Source of the DNA: Anaerofilum sp.
GTDB taxonomy: Bacteria; Bacillota; Clostridia; Oscillospirales; Ruminococcaceae
NCBI GenBank assembly: GCA_020024115.1
Contig: JAHHUF010000117.1
Span: 1 to 5,311 of the forward strand
DNA: 5,311 nt
Reading direction: 5' to 3'
Positions 1 through 5,165 of the stretch are shown here, in pieces. The translations under genes and the position numbers were made by a program. Under the pieces are notes generated by a model. The model made no database searches and was not told the DNA's origin. It worked only from the letters and a program-made list of their open reading frames with translations. The first letter of the stretch is position 1. Each line of letters opens with the position of its first letter.

Positions 1-303
1 TTGATTCACATCACTAAACTGAAACTGTACATTTTTCCAAAAATCAAAAATTGACTTATAGGGAATAAGATTGACATACGGGTCTGTACGCTTCACAACT
101 TCTGAAAGTTCCGGCAGTGGAAGAATTACCAAAAAATAGGTACATAATAAATACAGAATAAATGAGTATACTACCATTGCACGGATAATTGGAATTGCAC
201 CATAGCGATGATACTGCACAATTAAAAAAGGCAGTGAGAACAATGCTGCCAAAAACGGGAACATCAAAAATGCTGTTTGTATCGAAAAAATATATTGTTG
301 CAT
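1..303 (-). CDS. VanZ-family membrane protein, N-terminal part (runs off the left edge)
   Basis: The minus strand is open for 101 codons from an ATG at 303-301 to the window edge, so only the N-terminus is visible. The protein begins MQQYIFSIQTAF. It has a first hydrophobic segment at about residues 8-30 ending LPFLIVQYHRYGAIP, and a second at about 38-62 (VVYSFILYLLCTYFLVILPL). A loop with LPELSEVVKR and NLIPYKSIFDFW follows. The order 'QY..YG.IP..R....YSFILYLLC.YFLVILPLP....NLIP' is what I know from VanZ-like proteins. These are multi-pass membrane proteins; some lower teicoplanin susceptibility, but most have no assigned role. AAGAGG at 310-315 lies 6 bases before the ATG and fixes the start. 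A strong promoter lies upstream. The gene is divergent from the VanY-type gene. Family assignment is from recalled motifs; a role in glycopeptide resistance is not shown. Confidence 0.82.
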   Translation of the reverse strand, partial: MQQYIFSIQTAFLMFPFLAALFSLPFLIVQYHRYGAIPIIRAMVVYSFILYLLCTYFLVILPLPELSEVVKRTDPYVNLIPYKSIFDFWKNVQFQFSDVNQ

Positions 304-379
304 TCTGCGCCTCTTATGAAAAAATATTTTGTATATAAAACGATTTTATGTTTTATTCTATTTCAAAATGAATAATTCC

Positions 380-408
380 ATTATAACAGCCTTTGTTTTT
401 TGTTTCAA
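380..408 (-). promoter_or_regulatory. Sigma-A type promoter of the VanZ-family gene
   Basis: On the minus strand TTGAAA (408-403) is followed by a 17-base spacer and a perfect TATAAT (385-380). TGT directly before the -10 box gives an extended -10 element. The predicted start near 373 leaves a leader of about 70 bases before the ATG at 303. The match and spacing are seen directly; activity is inferred. Confidence 0.75.
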
Positions 409-440
409 TGTTACTCTTAAAAATTCTCAAAACAGTTGAT

Positions 441-469
441 TTGACTTTATCCATTTGCTTGTGTATCAT
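441..469 (+). promoter_or_regulatory. Sigma-A type promoter of the VanY-type lipoprotein gene
   Basis: TTGACT (441-446), a 17-base spacer and TATCAT (464-469) form a good housekeeping promoter facing the gene at 493. The start point would fall near 475-476, at the edge of the AAAGGAG ribosome site (476-482), so the leader would be very short. The -35 boxes of this promoter and the divergent VanZ promoter are only 32 bases apart, so one regulator bound between them could act on both. Confidence 0.6.
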
Positions 470-492
470 ATTTTGAAAGGAGTGTATTTTTT

Positions 493-1200
493 ATGAAGTA
501 TATGATTACAGTTGTCTTGTTGGGTTTTTTATTATCAGGGTGTACTTCTTCCGCACCATCTTCTTCCAATGTATCTTCAGGCGAATCCGTGCCTACAATT
601 GCTTCAATACCTGTTCCCACATCCACCCCAGTTCCAACGCCAACCCCAGAGCCTCAGCCAGAGTCCCCAACCATTGAAACTGTTGATGGTGTCACTTATG
701 TAAATGGTATTTTAGTTGTAAACAAAACCTATTCTCTGCCATCTGACTATGCCCCTGGTGTAAATTCAGATGCAAAAGCTGCTTTTGACAAAATGAGAAC
801 CGCTGCAGCCGCAGAGGGACTGAATATTTATATATCTTCTTCTTTCCGCTCTTATGAATACCAAAATAAAATTTACAACAGATATGTATCACGAGATGGA
901 AAAGAAAAAGCCGACACCTATTCTGCTCGCCCTGGACATTCGGAGCATCAAACCGGGCTTGCCTTTGACCTAAACACCATTGATGACGCCTTTGGAAAAA
1001 CACCAGAAGGAGAATGGGTGGCACAGCATGCACATGAATATGGCTTTATTATCCGCTATCCTGCGGACAAAGTAGAGATTACAGGGTTTAAGTATGAGCC
1101 TTGGCACCTTCGTTATCTTGGAACAGAAACCGCATCCAAAGTCTACGAAAGCGGACTTTGTTTGGAGGAATATCTGGACATCACATCCATCTATTCATAA
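493..1200 (+). CDS. VanY/LdcB-type (peptidase M15B) peptidoglycan carboxypeptidase lipoprotein
   Basis: This 235-residue lipoprotein probably trims the terminal D-amino acid of peptidoglycan stem peptides outside the membrane. Residues 1-16 are a lipoprotein signal peptide with lipobox LSGC, so Cys17 would be lipidated. Residues 18-60 are a Ser/Thr/Pro-rich tether (TPVPTPTPEPQPESP). The M15B domain follows: NKTYSLPSDYAPG at about 77-89, SSFRSY with Arg119, and the zinc motif SEHQTGLAFD with His152 and Asp159. Further on is EPWHLRYLG, with catalytic-type Glu202 and third zinc ligand His205. All family-defining residues are present, so the enzyme should be active. The ATG at 493 sits 10 bases after AAAGGAG (476-482). 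D,D- (VanY) and L,D- (LdcB) carboxypeptidases share these motifs and cannot be told apart here. The gene is divergent from the VanZ-family gene and ends in the shared terminator. Confidence 0.93.
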   Translation: MKYMITVVLLGFLLSGCTSSAPSSSNVSSGESVPTIASIPVPTSTPVPTPTPEPQPESPTIETVDGVTYVNGILVVNKTYSLPSDYAPGVNSDAKAAFDKMRTAAAAEGLNIYISSSFRSYEYQNKIYNRYVSRDGKEKADTYSARPGHSEHQTGLAFDLNTIDDAFGKTPEGEWVAQHAHEYGFIIRYPADKVEITGFKYEPWHLRYLGTETASKVYESGLCLEEYLDITSIYS

Positions 1201-1239
1201 AAAAAGGCTGTTTTGCAATATTTGCAAAACAGCTTTTTT
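1201..1239. terminator. Bidirectional rho-independent terminator between convergent genes
   Basis: A perfect 12-bp stem, GCTGTTTTGCAA (1207-1218) with TTGCAAAACAGC (1222-1233), closes a 3-base loop. Six T follow on the plus strand (1234-1239). The A run at 1199-1205 gives seven T after the hairpin on the minus strand. It directly follows the stop codon at 1198-1200 and lies just beyond the oxidoreductase stop at 1246, so it can end transcription from both sides. Confidence 0.93.
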
Positions 1240-1245
1240 GTTTAC

Positions 1246-2529
1246 TTATTTCATTGCATCAATTTGAATGGGCATTCCGCCATTCAGACGAGATTTTTCT
1301 GCTGCCAGTGCAATATAGTGGCTTTCAATGGAAGCGTCAAGGCTTGTCAATCCGCCTGAAAGCTCATCATCCACAATGTATTTCACAAATTCTTTCACCA
1401 GACCTACATCTCCACCAGCATGGCCTGACACATTTTCAGTCTCTTTGCTAATATCATACACAACAGGCTGCTGACCAAACAAATTCACCGTAATCAACTT
1501 CCTATTCAAATCGGCAATAATTTCGCCTTTGGTTCCCATAATTTTGGAATAGCGGGAATTATGTTCTGTAAACCCTGTCATTGTAAAGCTCATTGTTGAA
1601 CCGTCTGTCATTTCCAAATTCACAACCTGATGGTCAACCACATTATTATCACAAGCAAACACACATTTTCCATAAGGCCCTGTTTTGATGGCTTCTGTCA
1701 CAGATTCAACGGTTGGATGCAGTGCCAAAACTTCATTAGGCCAACCAACATATCCATTTCTGACACCAATTTTATAGTGGTGAAGATAAATTTTTTCTGC
1801 ATCAAATGGACAACTTTCTTTTGCTTTGCAGCCATCCATACAACGGTCGGTTGCACCATCTGGTTTGTGTGCAGCATCAAAGAAATAAATCCCACCAAAA
1901 GAAGAAACGGTTTTGCAGCTTTTATTTGCCAGCCACAGATACAAATCCATATCGTGACAGCATTTTTGCAAAATCATAGGGCTTGTTTGGTCTGAGTTTG
2001 CCCAGTTTCCTCGCACAAAACTGTGTGCTTGATGATAATAGCCCACATTTTCAATGCCCATCATGGTCACAACATCGCCAATTGTGCCGGTTGATATAAT
2101 TTCTTTTAATTTTTTATAAAAAGGAGTATATCGCAAAACATGGCAAACTACAACCTTTTTTCCATATTGTTTTGCTGCACGATTGATTTCTCTACATTCT
2201 TCTGCAACTGGCGAAATTGGCTTTTCCAGTAAAACATGATATCCCTTTTCAAGAGCAGGAAGAATATGTTTTGTATGCTGTTTATCCATTGTTGCAATAC
2301 AGATTGCATCTGCCAAACAAGGCTGCTCCAGCAATGCTTCTGCACTGTCGAAACATTTGTCCGCCGAAAGATGGTACTTTTCTGCAACATTTTGCACTTT
2401 TGCAGAATCAATATCTGCAATAGCAGCAATTTCAATGTCATAATCTTCCAGTCCCATAAACGCAGGAAGATAGGCATCTTTACCACGATTTCCAAGCCCT
2501 GCAAATGCAATTTGCATTTTCTTTTTCAT
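1246..2529 (-). CDS. Gfo/Idh/MocA-family NAD(P)-dependent oxidoreductase with a cysteine cluster
   Basis: The 427-residue protein has the two-domain layout of sugar and inositol dehydrogenases. An N-terminal Rossmann fold carries the dinucleotide motif AFAGLGNRG (8-16) and an acidic residue region IADID (37-41). The family signature EKPIS, with Lys103, is at 102-106, followed by HVLRYTPFY (130-138). The catalytic-region motif CCHDMDLYLWL, with His192, is at 190-200. The C-terminal sheet domain ends in GHAGGDVGLVKEFV and SLDASIESHYIALAAE, typical of the family. A loop at 228-250 holds CMDGCKAKESC (Cys230, 234, 240) before PFDAEKIYL. I recall similar Cys loops in uncharacterised glycan-associated members. 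Substrate and cofactor choice cannot be read from the sequence. The start ATG (2529-2527) follows AAGGAA (2543-2538). It appears monocistronic and cytosolic, with no signal peptide. Confidence 0.93.
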   Translation of the reverse strand: MKKKMQIAFAGLGNRGKDAYLPAFMGLEDYDIEIAAIADIDSAKVQNVAEKYHLSADKCFDSAEALLEQPCLADAICIATMDKQHTKHILPALEKGYHVLLEKPISPVAEECREINRAAKQYGKKVVVCHVLRYTPFYKKLKEIISTGTIGDVVTMMGIENVGYYHQAHSFVRGNWANSDQTSPMILQKCCHDMDLYLWLANKSCKTVSSFGGIYFFDAAHKPDGATDRCMDGCKAKESCPFDAEKIYLHHYKIGVRNGYVGWPNEVLALHPTVESVTEAIKTGPYGKCVFACDNNVVDHQVVNLEMTDGSTMSFTMTGFTEHNSRYSKIMGTKGEIIADLNRKLITVNLFGQQPVVYDISKETENVSGHAGGDVGLVKEFVKYIVDDELSGGLTSLDASIESHYIALAAEKSRLNGGMPIQIDAMK

Positions 2530-2590
2530 GTTTTACTTCCTTTCCAAAACCCTTATAATTAAGCTATAGATATAAATAAAACTAAAAGCC

Positions 2591-2619
2591 ATTATAGCAG
2601 AAAAAGAGAAAATATCCAA
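2591..2619 (-). promoter_or_regulatory. Extended -10 promoter of the oxidoreductase gene
   Basis: On the minus strand TTGGAT (2619-2614) is followed by a 17-base spacer ending in TGC and a perfect TATAAT (2596-2591). The predicted start near 2584 gives a leader of about 55 bases to the ATG at 2529. A weaker TATAAG closer to the gene lacks a good -35 box. Activity is inferred. Confidence 0.65.
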
Positions 2620-2737
2620 TAGAATATTTTTATTTAGAGCAAAATCCTTTTGAAAAATCCTAATTACTTGTTTGATACAGATAAAAAATTTTGATTTTTC
2701 ATATTTTATAATTATAAGCAGGAATTTTTTATAAAAC

Positions 2738-2770
2738 ACATCATTAGACTTTTTACTTTTCTAATGATGT
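2738..2770. repeat. Perfect 11-bp inverted repeat (hairpin) in the intergenic region
   Basis: ACATCATTAGA (2738-2748) and TCTAATGATGT (2760-2770) are exact inverse complements around an 11-base loop. There is no T run after it on the plus strand. On the minus strand it is followed by GTTTTATAAAAAA, which makes a weak terminator possible. It could also be an operator. The rest of the 2546-2872 spacer holds the oxidoreductase promoter (2591-2619), an imperfect palindrome GGAGTCGATTCC (2792-2803) and otherwise AT-rich sequence without a gene I can support. Confidence 0.5.
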
Positions 2771-2822
2771 AGTGTACTCATATAACTACAAGGAGTCGAT
2801 TCCAATGGTTTAAAAAATCAAT

Positions 2823-2849
2823 TTGTTCTTTGTTATCTTCTCTTATAAG
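2823..2849 (+). promoter_or_regulatory. Weak candidate promoter for the exported-protein pseudogene pair
   Basis: TTGTTC (2823-2828) and TATAAG (2844-2849) lie just before the strong ribosome site at 2860. The spacer is only 15 bases, shorter than optimal, so this is a tentative call. It may be decayed along with the genes it served. Confidence 0.25.
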
Positions 2850-2859
2850 TATTGATATC

Positions 2860-2865
2860 AGGAGG
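2860..2865 (+). promoter_or_regulatory. Consensus ribosome binding site for the gene at 2873
   Basis: AGGAGG is a full Shine-Dalgarno match 7 bases before the ATG at 2873. It fixes the start of a reading frame that stays open for only 36 codons, and supports the view that a real gene began here. Confidence 0.75.
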
Positions 2866-2872
2866 CGTTAAG

Positions 2873-3438
2873 ATGTCTAAATCAAAAAAGAAGGATGCAA
2901 AATTGCTTTGTGCAACAATATGTCTTGTAGCATATTTTACTATCCCTACATCAGCATCTTCCATAGAAACACCTTTCCCCTAAAATTCCATTAGAAATCG
3001 ATTATTCCGTTTCTGTAATTGTTTTTAAGTGACACCAAAGATTATTTTACTCACATTTTGAAATATGAATACTACACTTTGTTACTTTTTTATAGATGTT
3101 CTCACCCATCAAATTCCATTATAGAATCGCCCTATCTTCAAACAAGATTTTGTGCTGCACTTAATGCCAACCAACATGGGTACTATGAAAAAGTTCATAG
3201 GTGTTGCGTTATACGTTGGCATGAAGAAATTGTTGATAAATTGGTAGAAGCAGAATCCCATCGATTCACTTTTGAAGACCTTGGACATACAGGAAATACA
3301 CATAAATATCATCATATTTGTTATGTTTGTTCATACACAAAAAATTATTCTCTGATTTGTGACAGCTCTTCCCATGTATCACCTTTTCCTCTAATATTTT
3401 ATAAAGCTGTTTTATCCCCCTCAAAAGGAGTGATTTGA
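2873..3438 (+). pseudogene. Broken gene for a secreted Cys/His-rich protein of unknown function
   Basis: The first 36 codons encode a Sec signal peptide: a basic start MSKSKKKDAK, a hydrophobic core LLCATICLVAYFTIP and a cleavage region TSAS. The frame then stops at 2981-2983. Reading one C fewer in the run at 2977-2980 continues as PKIPLEIDYSVSVI. Reading one T fewer in the run at 3022-3026 leads into a frame open from 3019 to 3438, containing SDTKDYFTHILKYEYYT. Its C-terminal half has paired Cys and His residues: EKVHRCCVIRWHEE, then GHTGNTHKYHHICYVCSY and a later Cys and His, which looks like a zinc-ribbon fold. Both lesions fit single-base insertions in homopolymers. The repaired product would be about 187 residues. 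I do not recognise a named family. The stop at 3436-3438 abuts the next gene, suggesting an operon. Alternatively the 36-residue product is now a separate peptide. Confidence 0.55.
3424..3430 (+). promoter_or_regulatory. Ribosome binding site of the LRR lipoprotein pseudogene
   Basis: AAAGGAG lies 9 bases before the ATG at 3440, inside the end of the upstream frame. It sets the start of the lipoprotein signal peptide even though that frame stops after 14 codons. Confidence 0.65.
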
Positions 3439-3439
3439 C

Positions 3440-4194
3440 ATGAAAAAACAATTATTTATCTGCTTGTTTTCAGTCTACTTTTGACTCTTTTGCCACTGGC
3501 AAGCTGTTCCGAGCAAAGGGTTATCCGTTGGCAAGAACCGGTAGTGGAGAGTGCTGTTCGGGAGTATCTTGGCAAATCCGAAGGTGATATTTTTTCCAAA
3601 GACTTAGCAGGCATTTCATCAATTGCCTTTGTGGGAGATTGTGGGTTCATTAACCAGTTATCCAATGTGCAAACAATTTCCATTTGTACCAATGATGCCA
3701 TCCTCAATGTAGAAACTGGTGCCTGTCGCACCAGCTAAGGAGACAGCCCAAGCAGTATTTCTACTTTGGAAGATTTTCTCACTTCCCTGATTTGGAGGAG
3801 TTAATACTATATGATATGAGCTTTAGCAAGTTGGAAGGATTAAAGCTGTTGAGCAAAAATGAGAAGTTACAGGCATTGTCTCTATCTTTCGATTTAAATC
3901 TCACTACTTTGGATGGGATTGGACAATTGAAACAGCTAACAACGCTCAGGCTGGTGGGACTGCCAATAAACGACCTATCAGAACTGGAAAAACTCACATC
4001 TCTCACACTATTGAATATTTCTGATATTCCTATGGAAAACACCGATTTTCTGGAAAATTAGAAAATCTGGAAACACTTGTTGTCTATTAGGCCCCCTCTC
4101 TGAACTGGCAAACAGCGTTGTGAATAACCTTAAAGTGAATACTTATGACATTCAACTGTTAAATGGTACTACTCTAAGTAACTTATCAGCATAA
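3440..4194 (+). pseudogene. Broken leucine-rich-repeat lipoprotein gene, almost fully reconstructable
   Basis: The gene starts as MKKQLFICLFSV at 3440 and meets a stop at 3482. Shifting to the next frame at about 3475 gives LLLTLLPLASC, a clear lipoprotein signal with lipobox LASC. That frame runs through CSEQRVIRWQEPVVESAV to a TAA at 3736-3738. Beyond it the same frame continues as GDSPSSISTLEDF. One base missing in the T run 3774-3777 leads into SHFPDLEELILYDMSFSKLE and leucine-rich repeats (LDGIGQLKQLTTLRL, INDLSELEKLTSLTLLNI). One base missing in the AATTAG region (4058-4061) restores LENLENLETLVVY. One more missing near 4088-4090 restores GPLSELANSVVNNLKVNTY and a stop at 4192-4194. All four frameshifts equal single-base deletions. 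The repaired protein would be about 252 residues, surface-anchored and probably protein-binding. It lies directly after the secreted-protein pseudogene. Confidence 0.85.
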
Positions 4195-4214
4195 CACTTA
4201 TATCCTGCTCATAG

Positions 4215-4217
4215 CAA
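4215..4217 (+). repeat. Possible target-site duplication CAA (left copy)
   Basis: CAA abuts the inferred left inverted repeat at 4218, and the same CAA occurs at 5047-5049 directly outside the other end. IS3-family elements usually duplicate 3-5 bases. Three bases can match by chance, so this is supportive only. Confidence 0.35.
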
Positions 4218-4242
4218 TCGATTATCCCCAAAAAGTTAGACA
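4218..4242 (+). repeat. Left terminal inverted repeat of the IS remnant (orfB side)
   Basis: The segment ends in CCCCAAAAAGTTAGACA, close to the C-run plus AAAAGTTAGACA pattern I recall for IS150-group ends. It matches the opposite end at 13 of 25 positions, including an exact TTAGACA. The outer boundary is uncertain by a few bases. Confidence 0.5.
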
Positions 4243-4263
4243 ATCTTTTGCATTAAAAATTAT

Positions 4264-4637
4264 TCAAACAGCCAAAAGGGCTTGTTGTCTGTGTAAAGCA
4301 GATAGCAAGCCCTTTAACTTCGCCTTGATTCTCTTATTATAGTAATCCAAATTTTACTCAATTACTTCTGCCTTTCTTTATACAAACACACCTAACTCAG
4401 CTGTTTCATCAGATGCTGAATGGTTTTGTGATTCATCAAAACTGTTTGTTTGTGTAGTTCATCTTTGAAGTGTTGAATATATTGAAATTCTTGTAGATAC
4501 AGCAGTTTACTTTTAAGCAGACTAAAAAAATTCTCAATCACAACATTATCCAAAGAGTTTCCCTTACAACTTATACTCTATCGAATACCCATGTGTTTAA
4601 GCATTTTCTGGCATTTTTTATATTTATATTTCCATCT
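4264..4637 (-). pseudogene. IS150-group orfB transposase, C-terminal remnant
   Basis: From 4637 the minus strand reads RWKYKYKKCQKMLKHMGIR, then a TAG (4580-4578) where relatives have Gln, then SISCKGNSLDNVVIENFFSL and LLKSKLLYLQEFQ. This is the end of the DDE integrase core, with the catalytic Glu (codon 4535-4533) and a Lys seven residues later. The frame continues through HFKDEL and stops at 4394-4392. A second frame, 4347-4264, gives DYYNKRIKAKLKGLL...HRQQALLAV, the usual C-terminus of this transposase. About 107 bases between HFKDEL and DYYN are extra. They contain MNHKTIQHLMKQLS, which resembles a motif from the N-terminal half of orfB. The first two catalytic Asp residues are absent. 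The fragment is inactive. Confidence 0.82.
4275..4315. repeat. Strong 17-bp hairpin at the 3' end of the orfB remnant
   Basis: AAAGGGCTTGTTGTCTG (4275-4291) pairs with CAGATAGCAAGCCCTTT (4299-4315) around a 7-base loop, with two G-T wobbles on the plus strand. It lies within codons for KGLLSALHRQQALL at the transposase C-terminus. Neither strand has a good T run after it, so a rho-independent terminator is not supported. Confidence 0.6.
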
Positions 4638-4731
4638 CTCCTCCTCTCGTCAAGTTCTCATTAAGATGGAAAAGCAGCTCCATATCATTGGAAATAGGCA
4701 GGTTATCTTTGCACACAGCCACTAATTTTCT

Positions 4732-4984
4732 TTAGTGAAGAATTTCTTCAGTTATTTTGGGAAGTTTGCGAGGACAACCTATACTTTTTCTGCCACGATG
4801 TTCCACAGCAAGACCTTCAGAATCTTTCTCCAAGTAAATTCGTTCGTAACGCTTAATGATATCTTGTTATTGCTTTCAAACCTTTGCATTATTTTATAAA
4901 TACTTAAATATTCTGACCACATTATTTTGAAATCAATTGATTGAATTCTGGTGTATATTTCTTGTTTCGTATTTCTTTAGGCAT
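4732..4984 (-). pseudogene. IS150-group orfA (helix-turn-helix protein), decayed
   Basis: The minus strand begins ATG at 4984 with MPKEIRNKKYTPEFNQLISK, a typical orfA N-terminus, and stops at 4924-4922. GAGG lies about 10 bases upstream. Decayed sequence follows (WSEYLSIYKIMQRFE in another frame). One missing base near 4858 then restores DIIKRYERIYLEKDSEGLAV and EHRGRKSIGCPRKLPKITEE, matching the second half of the DNA-binding domain, before a TAA at 4734-4732. Beyond that, about 4731-4640 retains only a faint likeness to the coiled-coil end of orfA. In an intact element orfA and orfB are fused by programmed -1 frameshifting; nothing of that junction is recognisable here. Confidence 0.82.
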
Positions 4985-5001
4985 ATAAAAATTACCTCAT
5001 C

Positions 5002-5030
5002 TATTAGACAATATATCATACTGTCTAATA
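5002..5030. repeat. Perfect 9-bp inverted repeat upstream of orfA, overlapping the IS end
   Basis: TATTAGACA (5002-5010) and TGTCTAATA (5022-5030) are exact inverse complements separated by 11 bases. The right arm is the inner part of the IS terminal repeat, so the left arm is a second, opposite copy of the TTAGACA end motif placed between the IS end and the orfA ribosome site. Confidence 0.6.
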
Positions 5031-5046
5031 AATGGAGTGCAGTTCA
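5022..5046 (-). repeat. Right terminal inverted repeat of the IS remnant (orfA side)
   Basis: Read on the minus strand from 5046 the end is TGAACTGCACTCC followed by ATTTATTAGACA. It shares TTAGACA and scattered positions (13 of 25) with the other end and resembles the TGTACTGCACCC-type start of IS150-group elements as I recall it. The orfA start lies 38 bases inside. Confidence 0.5.
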
Positions 5047-5049
5047 CAA
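5047..5049 (+). repeat. Possible target-site duplication CAA (right copy)
   Basis: CAA directly outside the right inverted repeat matches 4215-4217. A 3-bp duplication suits the family but could be chance. If correct, the pre-insertion site reads ...CTCATAGCAAACCTTT. Confidence 0.35.
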
Positions 5050-5165
5050 ACCTTTTTGAAGATATTTTTAAATAAATTTTTAGGGTATATCTGAAAACTA
5101 AGAAATTGACAAATTTTTCGCAATGAGCAAGTAGATGCAATACAAAAAATAGGAGATACTACTTA

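Larger units (their letters stand above)
4218..5046 (-). mobile_element. Degenerate IS3-family (IS150-group) insertion sequence remnant
   Basis: The minus strand holds recognisable pieces of orfA (near 4984-4732) and orfB (near 4637-4264), between ends resembling IS150-group terminal repeats. These are TCCCCAAAAAGTTAGACA at the left and TGCACTCCATTTATTAGACA (minus strand) at the right. The span is 829 bases, against roughly 1.4 kb for an intact element of this group. The missing part covers the N-terminal half or more of orfB, including the first two acidic catalytic residues, so the copy cannot make its own transposase. It begins 20 bases after the stop of the LRR lipoprotein pseudogene. Exact ends are inferred from the repeats and the CAA flanks. 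Confidence 0.8.

Noticed and set aside
692..1033. 113-codon minus-strand open frame inside the VanY-type gene
   Set aside because: It is antisense to a gene with full family motifs, shows no domain and has no ribosome site.
1101..1451. 116-codon plus-strand frame crossing the terminator
   Set aside because: It overlaps two real genes and runs through the terminator hairpin; the translation has no recognisable features.
1630..2562. Several plus- and minus-strand frames of 66-121 codons over the oxidoreductase
   Set aside because: They are shadows of the well-supported oxidoreductase frame, without ribosome sites.
2533..2739. 68-codon minus-strand frame with hydrophobic residues (GTG start)
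   Set aside because: It lies in very AT-rich spacer, overlaps the oxidoreductase promoter and ribosome site, and has no Shine-Dalgarno of its own.
3109..3451. Minus-strand frames of 61-68 codons over the secreted-protein pseudogene
   Set aside because: They lack ribosome sites and motifs; the plus-strand signal peptide and Cys/His pattern explain the region better.
3456..4042. Minus-strand frames of 87-91 codons over the LRR pseudogene
   Set aside because: They are antisense shadows of clear plus-strand lipoprotein and LRR sequence.
3440..4194. Programmed ribosomal frameshifting in the LRR gene
   Set aside because: Four shifts plus a nonsense codon, with no slippery heptamer and stimulator at each, fit decay and not recoding.
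4275..4315. Rho-independent terminator at the IS end
   Set aside because: Neither strand has a T run directly after the stem.
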